Source: Roseibacterium elongatum DSM 19469 (lineage in GTDB: Bacteria; Pseudomonadota; Alphaproteobacteria; Rhodobacterales; Rhodobacteraceae). From it: 64,000 nt of DNA. Positions 9,934 through 18,635 of this stretch are shown here, piece by piece (position 1 is the stretch's first letter; the number at the start of each line of letters is the position of its first letter). The notes under the pieces were generated by a model, which was not told the DNA's origin, made no database searches, and worked only from the letters and a program-made list of their open reading frames with translations. The stretch is taken from positions 849,001 through 913,000 of the forward strand of contig NZ_CP004372.1 of NCBI RefSeq assembly GCF_000590925.1, in the 5' to 3' direction. The translations under genes were made by a program, and so were the position numbers.

Positions 9934-12138
9934 TCACCGATTGGCAGGGCCGTTGCAGGGATTCGGCACACCGATATCGCACCAGCTGATCGGCCACCCC
10001 GATGGCAGAACGCACAACCCGCGCCAGGACATGGTGCTGCTGTTGCGGTAATAGACCCGCGCATAGCCTTCGCCCGGACCGGAGTACATGTTCATGCCCG
10101 CCGCATTGTCCGAAATGCTGAACCCGCTGCCACCGCCCAGATCCACGGCATAGTTCCTGTTTGACCCGAGATTGACCGTGAACCGCCGGATATCGGTCAC
10201 GGGCAGGAACCCGTTTTCTCCGGCGTTTCCGACATAGAAGTCATACGCGCCAGCCGGGAAATCGCCGCCGTAGGTCTGCGTCGCGCGATCACAGGTGCGC
10301 ATCGGCGTGACACCGCCGGGCTGGGTGGCGAACTGGCGCTGATCGTTCGTGACCGTATGCCATTCGGTATAGACGGTTTGGCCGCCACCCCCGCACGTTT
10401 CGAATGGCGATCCGGCCGGCAGCACGCAGATCGCCCGCCAACTCCGGGTCGAGCTGTTGCGCGCGTAGATCATCGACTGCCCTTCCCCCGGCTCGCCATA
10501 CTGCAGGCCAAGGGTGCTGTCCTCGCGGATGCTGAGGGTATCGGTTGGCCCCACGTCCACACGGTAGAGACGGTTCGAGGCCAGCGTCACCGAATAGCGC
10601 GTGACGCGCGTATAGGGACCCAGCCCGTTCGGCCCGGCATCGGCGGTGTAGATGTCATAGGCCCCGGCCGCGAAATGCGGCCCGGGATTGACCGATAGCG
10701 GAATGACACCGCCCGGTTGCGTGCCGAACTGGCGCTGATCGGTCGTGATCGCGTTCCATTCGGAGAAGGTCGCCGGCGGTGCCCCCACATCGCCACAATC
10801 CGATCTCGGCGCCCCCGCAGGTAGCACACAGATCGCCCGCCACGACCGGGTCGAACTGTTGCGGGCATAGATCATCGACTGCCCTTCGCCCGGCTCGCCG
10901 TAATGCAGGGCGAGGGTGCTGTCTTCCCGAATCCGCAGGGTGTCGGTTGGCCCCAGGTCGACCCGGTAAAGGCGGTTCGACGCCAGCGTGACCGAATAGC
11001 GGGTGATACGCGTAAACGGCCCCAGCCCGTTCGGCCCGGCATCGGCCGTGTAGATGTCATAGGCCCCCGCCGAAAAATGCGGCCCGGGATTGACCGACAG
11101 CGGAATGACACCGCCCGGTTGCGTGCCGAACTGGCGCTGATCGGTCGTGATCGCGTTCCATTCGGAAAAGGTCGTCGGCGGTGCCCCCACATCGCCGCAA
11201 TCCGTGGCCGGTGCGCTGGACGGCAAGACACAAATTCCGCGCCAGGTGCGGGTATTCGTGTTGCGCACGTAGATCATGGCCTGTTGGTCTCCGGGCTCGC
11301 CGTAATGCAGGCCCAGGGTGCTATCCTCGCGGATGCGCAAGGTATCATCTGCACCCACATCGACCCGGTAGAGGCGGTTGGACCCCAGGTTCACGGTATA
11401 GCGCTGGATCTCGGTATACGGGCCCAACCCGTTGGGGCCGGCGTTGGCCAGATAGATGTGGTATTCGCCAGCCGCGAAATGCGGGCCGGGGTTTACGGCC
11501 AGCGGCATGACCCCCCCGGGTTGCCCGCTGAACTGGCGCTGGTCGGGGGTGACGGAACTCCACTCGGAAAAGGTCGTGGTCCCGACAGGGTCGCCACTGC
11601 CCTGCCCGTAGCCAACCCTCAGGGTGCCCTCGCAGGTTTCCCCGGACCTGAAATGACCCAACCAGACGCGGTAGGTGCCATTCATCTGGGTCGGCACGTC
11701 GATCAGGGAATCCCAATGCCGCCCGATGTCGCGCCCGCTGTCATCGTCATTGTACCACTCGCCATCGGGCGACCGCACAAGCACCACCGGATCGCATTCA
11801 TCGTCATTGGTGCGCAGGTTCAACCGCAGGTTGCCGCCGGCCGTCGCGCCCGACAGGACAATATTCACGCTGGGCGCGCGGTTGAAATACCCCACGCGGA
11901 TCACGTCGGGGCAGGTCGAACTGGTCAACTCGCCCGCAACGTAACGGGCTGAGAAATCGCGGCTCGAACTTGCAAGCTGGCCTGCCGACAGGTTCACGCC
12001 GGTCGCGCTGCCGTTCGGGTCGGGGCACTCTTGCGCCGCAGCCGCCCCGATCGACAGGGCCGCGCCGGTCAACACGCCAAGCGTCGCGCGATGCGACCGG
12101 CGCAAGTATGCCAAGATGCTTGTGGACCATTCGTTCAT
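9934..12138 (-). CDS. Large secreted protein: PPC-like domain plus four ~134-residue repeats
   Basis: This 734-residue protein has a signal peptide (residues 1-36, ending AAAA-Q). An N-terminal domain (about 50-178), with NLRLNLRTNDDECDPVV and a C-terminal GTYRVWLGHF strand, resembles bacterial pre-peptidase (PPC) domains. Four tandem repeats follow, starting near residues 189, 323, 457 and 591. Each opens with FSEW or YTEW, then DQRQF..QPGGV, AG.Y..Y...AG.NG and LRIREDSTL, and closes with RNSSTRSWR.ICVLP..P plus a Cys pair. I know no function for the repeat. Export and paired Cys imply an envelope or extracellular role. A GGGGGAG ribosome site precedes 12138. It lies directly downstream of the Cys-rich gene and probably shares its transcript. 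Confidence 0.8.
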   Translation of the reverse strand: MNEWSTSILAYLRRSHRATLGVLTGAALSIGAAAAQECPDPNGSATGVNLSAGQLASSSRDFSARYVAGELTSSTCPDVIRVGYFNRAPSVNIVLSGATAGGNLRLNLRTNDDECDPVVLVRSPDGEWYNDDDSGRDIGRHWDSLIDVPTQMNGTYRVWLGHFRSGETCEGTLRVGYGQGSGDPVGTTTFSEWSSVTPDQRQFSGQPGGVMPLAVNPGPHFAAGEYHIYLANAGPNGLGPYTEIQRYTVNLGSNRLYRVDVGADDTLRIREDSTLGLHYGEPGDQQAMIYVRNTNTRTWRGICVLPSSAPATDCGDVGAPPTTFSEWNAITTDQRQFGTQPGGVIPLSVNPGPHFSAGAYDIYTADAGPNGLGPFTRITRYSVTLASNRLYRVDLGPTDTLRIREDSTLALHYGEPGEGQSMIYARNSSTRSWRAICVLPAGAPRSDCGDVGAPPATFSEWNAITTDQRQFGTQPGGVIPLSVNPGPHFAAGAYDIYTADAGPNGLGPYTRVTRYSVTLASNRLYRVDVGPTDTLSIREDSTLGLQYGEPGEGQSMIYARNSSTRSWRAICVLPAGSPFETCGGGGQTVYTEWHTVTNDQRQFATQPGGVTPMRTCDRATQTYGGDFPAGAYDFYVGNAGENGFLPVTDIRRFTVNLGSNRNYAVDLGGGSGFSISDNAAGMNMYSGPGEGYARVYYRNSSTMSWRGLCVLPSGWPISWCDIGVPNPCNGPANR
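9937..11575 (-). repeat. Four tandem ~402-bp coding repeats
   Basis: The repeat units of the secreted protein begin near 11571, 11169, 10767 and 10365 on the minus strand. The middle two are nearly identical at DNA level over long stretches, for example the segments reading GGTGCCCCCACATCGCC near 10785 and 11190. The first and fourth are more diverged. This fits internal duplication with recent expansion of the central units. Confidence 0.8.
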
Positions 12139-12208
12139 AGCCACTCCCCCTTGCCTCATGGTGGGTTTGGCTGCGGCAAGGGGCACCCCCCGCCGCAGAC
12201 CGCCGAAC

Positions 12209-12958
12209 TCAGTCGATGGGCGTGCCGCCGGGGTCCTGGCAGACGCCGAGGATGCTCACCTGACCCGGCGGACAGGAGTCACCGGACGGGGGCTGCTGAG
12301 CAGCCTGGCAAACGCCGTTCACCAGCGTCTGGCCCGGCGGGCAGACCTGCCCGGATTGGGTCGGCTGACAGGCGCCGTTCATGAAGGTAAAGCCCTCGGG
12401 GCAGACGACAGGCGGTTGCTGCTGTGCGGGGACGCAAACACCGTTTTGCAACATGAACCCCTCGGGGCATGCGGGCGGTTGCTGTTGCGTCGGCATGCAG
12501 ACGCCGTTTTGCAGGGCAAATCCCTCGGGGCAGGGATCGACCACGACATTCCCCCCGTTCGGCGGCTGACCGACCGGAGGCTGATATCCGATCGGGTTTC
12601 CGCCGAAATTCGAATTCGGGTTCGAACAATCGGCAACATCGGTGCCACGCGCGCAGAGCCCGAGGCCGTTCCATTCATCACAATCGCCATCATTGGTGTA
12701 GGGGCAGGGGTTCGCCAACGTTCCGAAGTTGGAATTCGGGTTCGAGCAATCCGCTACATCCGTGCCCCAATCACACAATCCCAACCCGCTGGGTTCGTCG
12801 CAATCGCCGTCATTCTGCCACTCGACCGGACAGGGATTGCGAAGCTGGGCTTCCGCCACGCTCGGCGCAAGACCGGCGAACATGGCGACGGCCATGACGA
12901 AGGCGAGCGATCTGACCGTCCACAAGACGATACGGGATAGGTTGGGCTGCAAGACCAT
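12209..12958 (-). CDS. Cysteine-rich secreted repeat protein
   Basis: This 249-residue protein has a signal peptide (about 1-38, ending AEA-Q). Two repeats follow, each with NPCP, DGDCDE, GLGLC, GTDVADC and NPNSNFG, resembling acidic, possibly calcium-binding, LNR-like modules. After a Pro/Gly linker come five short modules of the form CPxGxxxxNGxC separated by Gln/Pro-rich spacers. Up to 22 mature cysteines suggest extracellular disulfide-rich packing. The second ATG (12958) is preferred because GGAGGA lies seven bases before it. The repeat protein at 12138 follows 70 bases downstream, so the two are likely one operon. No function is known to me. Confidence 0.78.
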   Translation of the reverse strand: MVLQPNLSRIVLWTVRSLAFVMAVAMFAGLAPSVAEAQLRNPCPVEWQNDGDCDEPSGLGLCDWGTDVADCSNPNSNFGTLANPCPYTNDGDCDEWNGLGLCARGTDVADCSNPNSNFGGNPIGYQPPVGQPPNGGNVVVDPCPEGFALQNGVCMPTQQQPPACPEGFMLQNGVCVPAQQQPPVVCPEGFTFMNGACQPTQSGQVCPPGQTLVNGVCQAAQQPPSGDSCPPGQVSILGVCQDPGGTPID

Positions 12959-13308
12959 CAGTTCTTCCTCCATGTGGCCACGACCGGGAAGGATGGCGAA
13001 ACAAGACCCAACGCCTTGACAGACCCGTTCCGAAAACCCTGTCCGTTGTCCCGATCCGCCGGCGACGCGTCGACGTGACCGCGGACGAGCGCCGGATCAT
13101 GGATATCGATGTGGGTAATGCCGTCCCCCCGCTAAGCACTGTGCGCAATCTTTGGACGGCAGAAAGGACCGGGCCTTGATATAGATCATTTGCGACGGCC
13201 CACGCAGGCGCTGGCGGCGCCTGAGGCAGTGTTGGACATAGCTGACGGGGCGGGCAGGCACACGGGCGAACGACGGCCTGCGTAAATTCTTTCATAGAAA
13301 CGGGGAAA
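12959..13308. other. 350-bp intergenic region, probable promoter of the secreted-protein pair
   Basis: No convincing gene lies here; the reading frames present have no family-like features. It separates the Cys-rich gene from tRNA-Lys and contains one FNR-like box. Confidence 0.5.
13176..13189. promoter_or_regulatory. Possible FNR/FnrL box
   Basis: TTGATATAGATCAT matches the FNR consensus TTGAT-N4-ATCAA at nine of ten fixed bases. It lies about 220 bases before the Cys-rich secreted gene at 12958. Chance occurrence is possible. Confidence 0.35.
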
Positions 13309-13384
13309 TGGTGAGCCCGACAGGATTCGAACCTGTGACCAATTGATTAAAAGTCAACTGCTCTACCAACTGAGCTACGGGCCC
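13309..13384 (-). tRNA. tRNA-Lys (anticodon UUU)
   Basis: The minus strand forms a complete 76-base cloverleaf. The acceptor arm GGGCCCG pairs with CGGGCTC, the D-arm is GCTCAGTTGGTAGAGC, the anticodon loop is CTTTTAA, the T-arm contains GGTTCGAATCC, and CCA is encoded. Confidence 0.97.
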
Positions 13385-13492
13385 ACTCAGGCGGGCTAAC
13401 TACGCAGGCATGCCCGGTGCGTCAAGCGGAAATCCACTCCTTTCTGCAAGAAGGGATTTTCACACGCCGCGGCGCCCTGTATAGCCGCGCGC

Positions 13493-14329
13493 ATGTCCGG
13501 TCGGAGCAAACCCAATGGCCTGCCCTTCATGAAAATGCATGGGCTGGGCAATGACTTCGTGGTGATCGACGCGCGCCAAACCGCCGTCGAGGTCACCGCG
13601 TCCTTGGCGCGTGCGGTGGCGGACCGGCATCGTGGCGTGGGGTTCGACCAGCTGGCAGTGATCGACGCAGATCAGGGCGCCGATCTGCGGCTGACGTTTT
13701 TCAACGCGGATGGGTCCCTGTCGGCGACCTGCGGGAATGCCACACGCTGCATCGCGCGGCACGAGATGGACAGAACCGGCGCGACGGATCTGACGCTGCG
13801 GACCGAGCGCGGGATATTGCGGGCGGTGGATGCGGGCGACCGGCTGACCTCGGTCAACATGGGCGCGCCGGTTCTGGACTGGCGCGAGATCCCGTTGGCC
13901 GAGGCGGTGGACCCGGACCATTTGCCCGTCGCGGGCGACCCCGTTGCGACCGGGATGGGCAATCCGCATTGCACCTTTTTCGTCGACGATGCCGAGGCGG
14001 TGGACCTTGCCATGCGCGGCCCCGAGATCGAACACCACCCGCTTTTCCCCGAGCGCACGAATGTCCAGTTCGCCGGCGTGATCGGCCCCGACCATCTGCG
14101 CATGCGGGTTTGGGAACGGGGCACCGGGATCACGCTGGCCTCTGGCTCGTCCTCCTGCGCGGTCGCCGTGGCCGCCGCCCGGCGCGGACTGACCGGGCGC
14201 AGGGTACGACTGACGCTCGACGGGGGCGAGATCGGGATCGACTGGCGCGACGATGGCGTCTGGATGACCGGGCCGACCGCCCATGTGTTCAGCGGCGTGC
14301 TGACCGACGATTTCCTGAGGGCGCCGTGA
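13493..14329 (+). CDS. dapF: Diaminopimelate epimerase (catalytic base position is Ser)
   Basis: The enzyme interconverts LL- and meso-diaminopimelate in lysine and peptidoglycan synthesis. The 278 residues carry the family signature [15 protein letters not shown], with C80 as one catalytic cysteine. The second catalytic motif, normally ERGxGxTxACG, reads [11 protein letters not shown]. By alignment Ser217 replaces the second catalytic cysteine, while C222 aligns with the later, non-catalytic cysteine. I cannot tell whether this Ser is usual in the clade or marks lost or altered activity. The stop overlaps the start of mtaB (TGATG at 14327-14331), so the two genes are translationally coupled. 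Confidence 0.88.
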   Translation: MSGRSKPNGLPFMKMHGLGNDFVVIDARQTAVEVTASLARAVADRHRGVGFDQLAVIDADQGADLRLTFFNADGSLSATCGNATRCIARHEMDRTGATDLTLRTERGILRAVDAGDRLTSVNMGAPVLDWREIPLAEAVDPDHLPVAGDPVATGMGNPHCTFFVDDAEAVDLAMRGPEIEHHPLFPERTNVQFAGVIGPDHLRMRVWERGTGITLASGSSSCAVAVAAARRGLTGRRVRLTLDGGEIGIDWRDDGVWMTGPTAHVFSGVLTDDFLRAP

Positions 14330-15588
14330 TGGACCGCCGCGCCCCTGTCTTCCACACGCTCGGTTGCCGCCTGAACGCCTACGAGACCGAAGCGATGCGC
14401 GAGCTGTCGGCTGCGGCCGGTGTCGAGAACGCCGTGGTGGTCAACACCTGCGCCGTCACCGCCGAGGCCGTGCGCAAGGCCCGTCAGGAGATCCGCAAAC
14501 TGCGCCGCGAGAACCCGGACGCCAAGGTCATCGTCACCGGCTGCGCCGCGCAGACCGAGCCCGAGACCTTCCGCGACATGGCCGAGGTCGATCTGGTCAT
14601 CGGCAATACCGAAAAGATGCAGCCCGAAACATGGGCGCGCATGGGGCCCGATTTCATCGGCCGGACGGAAAAGGTGCAGGTCGACGACATCATGTCGGTC
14701 ACCGAAACCGCCGGTCACCTGATCGACGGGTTCGGCACCCGCTCGCGCGCCTATGTGCAGGTGCAAAACGGCTGCGATCACCGTTGCACCTTTTGCATCA
14801 TTCCCTACGGCCGGGGCAACTCGCGCAGCGTGCCGGCCGGTGTGGTTGTCGACCAGATCAAGCGCCTTGTCGATCGCGGCTATAACGAGGTGGTGCTGAC
14901 CGGCGTGGACCTGACCAGCTGGGGGGCCGACCTGCCCGGTGCGCCGCGCTTGGGCGATCTGGTCATGCGCATCCTGAAACTCGTGCCCGATCTGCCCCGC
15001 CTGCGCATCAGTTCGATCGACTCGATCGAGGCCGACGAAAACCTGATGCTGGCCATCGCGACCGAGCCGCGCCTGATGCCGCATCTGCACCTGAGCCTGC
15101 AGCATGGCGACGACCTGATCCTCAAGCGCATGAAGCGCCGCCACCTGCGCGACGACGCCACCGCCTTTTGCGAGGAGGCCCGGCGCCTGCGCCCCGACAT
15201 GACCTTTGGTGCCGACATCATCGCGGGCTTTCCGACCGAGACCGAGGCGCATTTCGAAAATTCGCTTCGGCTGGTGGATGAGTGCGGGCTGACATGGTTG
15301 CATGTCTTTCCCTATTCGGCGCGGCAGGGGACACCGGCCGCGCGGATGCCGCAGCTTGACGGGGGCACGATCAAGACACGGGCGGCCCGGTTGCGCGCGG
15401 CGGGGCAGGCGGCCGTGGCCCGCCACCTGTCGGAACAGGTAGGACGCGAACACCACATCCTCATGGAAAACCCTCGGATGGGGCGGACGGAACAGTTCAC
15501 CGAGGTCGCCTTTGCGATAGACCGGCCCGAGGGGCAGGTCGTGACCGCGCGGATCACCGGGCAGGATGGACGGCAGCTCCTGGTCTGA
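14329..15588 (+). CDS. mtaB: tRNA t6A37 methylthiotransferase MtaB
   Basis: This radical-SAM enzyme adds a methylthio group to N6-threonylcarbamoyladenosine 37 of tRNA. Its 419 residues show the N-terminal UPF0004 domain with cluster cysteines C13 (TLGCRLN), C41 (NTCAVT) and C72 (TGCAAQ). The radical-SAM motif C149-DHR-C153-TF-C156 follows, and a C-terminal TRAM-like segment comes last. The ATG overlaps the dapF stop. MtaB is preferred over MiaB because of the TLGCRLN opening and overall length. Confidence 0.92.
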   Translation: MDRRAPVFHTLGCRLNAYETEAMRELSAAAGVENAVVVNTCAVTAEAVRKARQEIRKLRRENPDAKVIVTGCAAQTEPETFRDMAEVDLVIGNTEKMQPETWARMGPDFIGRTEKVQVDDIMSVTETAGHLIDGFGTRSRAYVQVQNGCDHRCTFCIIPYGRGNSRSVPAGVVVDQIKRLVDRGYNEVVLTGVDLTSWGADLPGAPRLGDLVMRILKLVPDLPRLRISSIDSIEADENLMLAIATEPRLMPHLHLSLQHGDDLILKRMKRRHLRDDATAFCEEARRLRPDMTFGADIIAGFPTETEAHFENSLRLVDECGLTWLHVFPYSARQGTPAARMPQLDGGTIKTRAARLRAAGQAAVARHLSEQVGREHHILMENPRMGRTEQFTEVAFAIDRPEGQVVTARITGQDGRQLLV

Positions 15589-15610
15589 CCGACCATGAGG
15601 GAGATCCGCC

Positions 15611-16264
15611 ATGCACCCGAACCCCGCCTTTCGACAGGAACCGGAGTTCCTGAATCTGCATCTTGCCCGCAAGCGCGGGTTCGGGACGCTTTGCCTGAAC
15701 GGCGACCCGGTGCCCCTGATCAGCCACGTGCCCTTTGCCCTGAACGAGGCGGGGAGCGAGGCGGACTTGCACCTTGTCCGCTCCAACCCGATCGCGCGGG
15801 CGGTGACCGCGCCGACCCCGGCCGTGATCGCGGTGTCGGGGCCCGATGGCTATGTCTCGCCCGACTGGTATGGCGACCCGGCGCAGGGTGCCGACATGGG
15901 AATTACGTGGCGGTCCACCTGCGGGGCCGCCTGACTCCCGGCCGACCCGACCACGATGCGCGCGCATCTCGATATCCTGTCGGCCCAGTTCGAGGACAGG
16001 CTTCCCAAGCGCCCCTGGACAGTCGACAAGATGCCCGACGAGGCGCTGGACCGGATGATGCGGCAGATCCTGCCGTTCAGATTCGCCGTCGAGGCGGTCG
16101 ACGGCACGTGGAAGCTGAACCAGAACAAGCCCGATGCCGCCCGCGAAGGCGCGGCGGCGGCGATCCGCCATTCCCCGATCGGGCATGAGGTGGAAACTCT
16201 GGCCTGCCTGATGAAAGGCGGCGTGCCGGAAATAGACAAGGACGCCTCGGTCACTTACATCTAA
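15611..16264 (+). pseudogene. PaiB-type FMN-binding protein, three +1 frameshifts
   Basis: The N-terminal piece (15611-15934) holds the PaiB-like flavin-binding fold with YVSPDWYGDP and then stops at a TGA. The C-terminal piece (15956-16264) continues the family with LDILSAQFE, PWTVDKMPDE and WKLNQNKPDAAREG. Between them the conserved VPTWNYVAVHLRGRL can be read only by removing three extra G bases, at about 15886-15888, 15898-15900 and 15939-15941. Removing all three gives a continuous protein of about 217 residues, close to the family's usual length. GGGAGAT precedes the start. Related proteins bind FMN and some act as negative regulators. Sequencing error is the likeliest cause. Confidence 0.82.
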
Positions 16265-16293
16265 CGGGAACGGATCGGAACGGGAGGACGACC

Positions 16294-16572
16294 ATGGCCC
16301 TGCAATTCGCCCCGATCGCCGGGATTGCCCTGCGTTACGGCGCTGTCGCGCTTGCGACCTACGCGGCCAGCCGCGCCATCGCGCCCGGGCGTCTGGCCCA
16401 ACCCGTCGAGGACGAGATGGACGCCACGCCCGAGGGGCTGACCCTGCGCAAATCGCAGGAGCAGGCGAATGGCTCGGCCCGCTGGAACAGCACCTTTCGC
16501 GTCGGCTCGCGCGGCCCCGGGGTGCATGTGGATCTGACCCTGCTGGGTCGTCTCAAGCTCAAGCGGGTCTGA
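16294..16572 (+). CDS. Small conserved protein with N-terminal hydrophobic segment
   Basis: This 92-residue protein has an N-terminal hydrophobic stretch (about 5-28, IAGIALRYGAVALATYAAS) and a C-terminal part with TFRVGSRGPGVHVDLTLLGRLKLKR. A GGGAGGACGACC ribosome site precedes the ATG. The GST gene starts two bases after its stop, so the two are co-transcribed. Similar short proteins occur in Rhodobacteraceae; I know no function. Confidence 0.7.
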   Translation: MALQFAPIAGIALRYGAVALATYAASRAIAPGRLAQPVEDEMDATPEGLTLRKSQEQANGSARWNSTFRVGSRGPGVHVDLTLLGRLKLKRV

Positions 16573-16574
16573 CG

Positions 16575-17171
16575 ATGCACCTGCTGGGGTCCCCCGCCTC
16601 GCCCTTCGTGCGCAAGGCCCGCGTTGTGATGGCCGAGGCCGGGATCGACGATATTCCGTTTGTCGAGGTCACTGCCTCGCCCCTTGGGGGGGATGATGGC
16701 CTGAACGCCGCCAACCCCTTGGGCAAGATCCCGGCCCTGTCGCGCGAGGATGGTCCGACGCTCTATGACAGCCGCGTGGTGACGCGCTTTCTCGATGCGC
16801 GCTACAATGCGGGCCTCTATCCCGCCACCCGCCTGTGGGAAACCCTGACCCTGGAAGCAACCGCAGACGGGATCATGGATGCCGCCGTCGCCATCACCTA
16901 TGAAAAGCGCCATCGCCCCGAAGAGATGTGGTTCGCCCCTTGGCTCGACGGTCAGTGGTCAAAGATCGCGCGGTCACTGGATGCGATCGAGCGCCAGTGG
17001 ATGAGCCATCTGACCGGTCCGCTGGATATGGGTCAGATCGCGGTTGGATGTGCCCTGGCCTATCTCGATTTCCGCCATGGCGATCGCGATTGGCGCGCCG
17101 ATCACCCGGCCCTGGCCGCGTGGTTCGCAACCTTCGCGGACCGACCCTCGATGGTGGCCACGGCGCCATGA
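16575..17171 (+). CDS. Glutathione S-transferase family protein
   Basis: This 198-residue protein has a thioredoxin-like N-terminal domain. It opens LLGSPASPFVRKARVVMAEAG and contains NPLGKIPAL and the glutathione-binding DSRVVTRFLD. A helical C-terminal domain follows (about 85-198). A Ser near residue 10 is in the usual catalytic position for bacterial types. Its substrate is unknown. The stop overlaps the start of the acetyltransferase gene (ATGA at 17168-17171). Confidence 0.85.
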   Translation: MHLLGSPASPFVRKARVVMAEAGIDDIPFVEVTASPLGGDDGLNAANPLGKIPALSREDGPTLYDSRVVTRFLDARYNAGLYPATRLWETLTLEATADGIMDAAVAITYEKRHRPEEMWFAPWLDGQWSKIARSLDAIERQWMSHLTGPLDMGQIAVGCALAYLDFRHGDRDWRADHPALAAWFATFADRPSMVATAP

Positions 17172-17599
17172 CACGGATCGGTGTGGCGGCGGACGAGGCC
17201 GCCCGCCAGATGTGTTTCGACATTCGGCGCACGGTGTTCATCGAGGAACAGCAAATCCCCGAGGCCGAGGAATGGGACCACCACGATGAAACCTGCACAC
17301 ATGTGCTGGCCCAGGACGACCTGTCCGCCCCGACCGGCACTGCGCGCATCATTGCCAAGGGCCGCCATGCCAAGATCGGTCGCGTCGCCGTCCTGCCCGC
17401 CTATCGCGGCGGCGGCCTGGGGCGAGCGCTGATGGCGTTCTGCCTGGATTGTGCGCGTGAACGGGGTTTTGCCGCGGCCGAGCTCGAGTCGCAGGTTTAC
17501 GCCATTTCGTTCTACGAAGGGCTGGGGTTCATCGCCGAGGGGCCGGAATACGACGATGGGTCGGGCATTCTGCATCGCCGCATGACCCGGCCGCTATAA
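17168..17599 (+). CDS. GNAT-family N-acetyltransferase (ElaA-like)
   Basis: This 143-residue protein has the GNAT acetyl-CoA motif VAVLPAYRGGGLGRALMAF and the later FYEGLGF segment. The N-terminal IRRTVFIEEQQIPEAEEWD pattern matches the ElaA/YjcF subgroup. Its start overlaps the GST stop, making it the last gene of the run from 16294. The substrate is unknown. Confidence 0.87.
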   Translation: MTRIGVAADEAARQMCFDIRRTVFIEEQQIPEAEEWDHHDETCTHVLAQDDLSAPTGTARIIAKGRHAKIGRVAVLPAYRGGGLGRALMAFCLDCARERGFAAAELESQVYAISFYEGLGFIAEGPEYDDGSGILHRRMTRPL

Positions 17600-18036
17600 G
17601 GCCGCAGACGCGGGGGGAAACGGCCGCCAAAGATGCCCCGCGTGCCATCGCTTGGCAAAGCGGATCGGTGCGTCTTACAGCCTGTATTTGACCGCGCCGG
17701 ACAGCGGCCTGGGCGCGGACTGCATGGCCACAGCCCACGATTCGAACTGGCGCACAAAAGCTGCCGTAAAGCGGACGATCACGCCGGGGCGTGCAATCTC
17801 GACGCGTTCGGCCCCGAGTGGCGTATCGCGAAACGCGTGCGCGATCACGTTTCTGTGAGATTTTGCACGGTTACTTGCGACATTTCGGCCTCACTGCGCG
17901 CGTTTGTCCGCTAGACGCCTATAGTAATCGCCCATACACCAGAGCGCGTCGGGTTACGGCGGGTGCACCGTGGCCCGATGTGGTTTTTTCCAGGCCCTGA
18001 TTGTCCGCTCGGGCCCAGACAAGGGGGACGCTTCAA
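17600..18036. other. 437-bp intergenic region upstream of petABC
   Basis: I see no gene here. The segment must hold the promoter of the cytochrome bc1 operon. A TATAGT hexamer near 17920 is a candidate -10 element but has no clear -35 partner. Confidence 0.5.
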
Positions 18037-18615
18037 GTGTCACACGCAGAAGACCATTCCGGTACCCGCCGCGACTTTCTGTATTACGCAACAGCAGGTG
18101 TGGGCACCGTTGCTGCCGGGGCCGCCGTATGGCCGCTGGTCGATCAGATGAACCCGTCGGCTGATGTCCAGGCCGCCAGCCAGATGCGCGTCGACGTGTC
18201 GGGCGTCGTGGAAGGCACTCAGTTGACCATCCTGTTCCTGGGCAAGCCGGTGTTCATCAGCCGCCGCACGCCCGAGCAGATCGCCGAGGCCGGCGCCGTG
18301 GATGTCGACGATCTGGTCGACCCGGTTTCGCGCAATCCCAATGGTGATTTCGACGCGCCCGCAACCGACCTGAACCGGACGCTTGCCCCGTACGAGGGCG
18401 ACAACACCGGCGAATGGCTGGTGCAGATCGGCGTGTGTACGCACCTCGGCTGTGTGCCGATGGGCAATGGTGCCGGCGATTTCAACGGCTGGTTCTGCCC
18501 CTGCCACGGTTCGCACTACGATGCCGCAGGCCGCATTCGTCGCGGTCCCGCGCCTGAAAACCTTCACATCCCCGTCGCAGCGTTCGTGGACGAGTCCACG
18601 ATCCTGCTCGGATAA
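18037..18615 (+). CDS. petA: Ubiquinol-cytochrome c reductase, Rieske iron-sulfur subunit
   Basis: This is the Rieske subunit of the bc1 complex, which takes electrons from ubiquinol to cytochrome c1. Its 192 residues begin [21 protein letters not shown], a twin-arginine signal anchor as in Rhodobacter. The cluster ligands are C134, H136 and C139 (CTHLGC) and C154, C156 and H157 (CPCHGSH). I use the GTG at 18037, which follows a GGGGGA ribosome site. It is the first gene of petABC. Confidence 0.96.
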   Translation: MSHAEDHSGTRRDFLYYATAGVGTVAAGAAVWPLVDQMNPSADVQAASQMRVDVSGVVEGTQLTILFLGKPVFISRRTPEQIAEAGAVDVDDLVDPVSRNPNGDFDAPATDLNRTLAPYEGDNTGEWLVQIGVCTHLGCVPMGNGAGDFNGWFCPCHGSHYDAAGRIRRGPAPENLHIPVAAFVDESTILLG

Positions 18616-18635
18616 ACCCGAGGGAGAACTCGACC

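Noticed and set aside
12810..13295. 161-codon minus-strand frame in the gap before tRNA-Lys
   Set aside because: Low-complexity Arg/Ser composition, no ribosome site, and it overlaps the start of the Cys-rich gene.
13672..15786. 704-codon open frame on the minus strand across dapF and mtaB
   Set aside because: Both sense genes are strongly conserved enzymes with intact motifs; the antisense frame has none.
15932..15934. TGA in the PaiB-like gene as a selenocysteine codon
   Set aside because: The conserved sequence continues in other frames, so an in-frame recoding does not explain it; there is no SECIS-like hairpin context.
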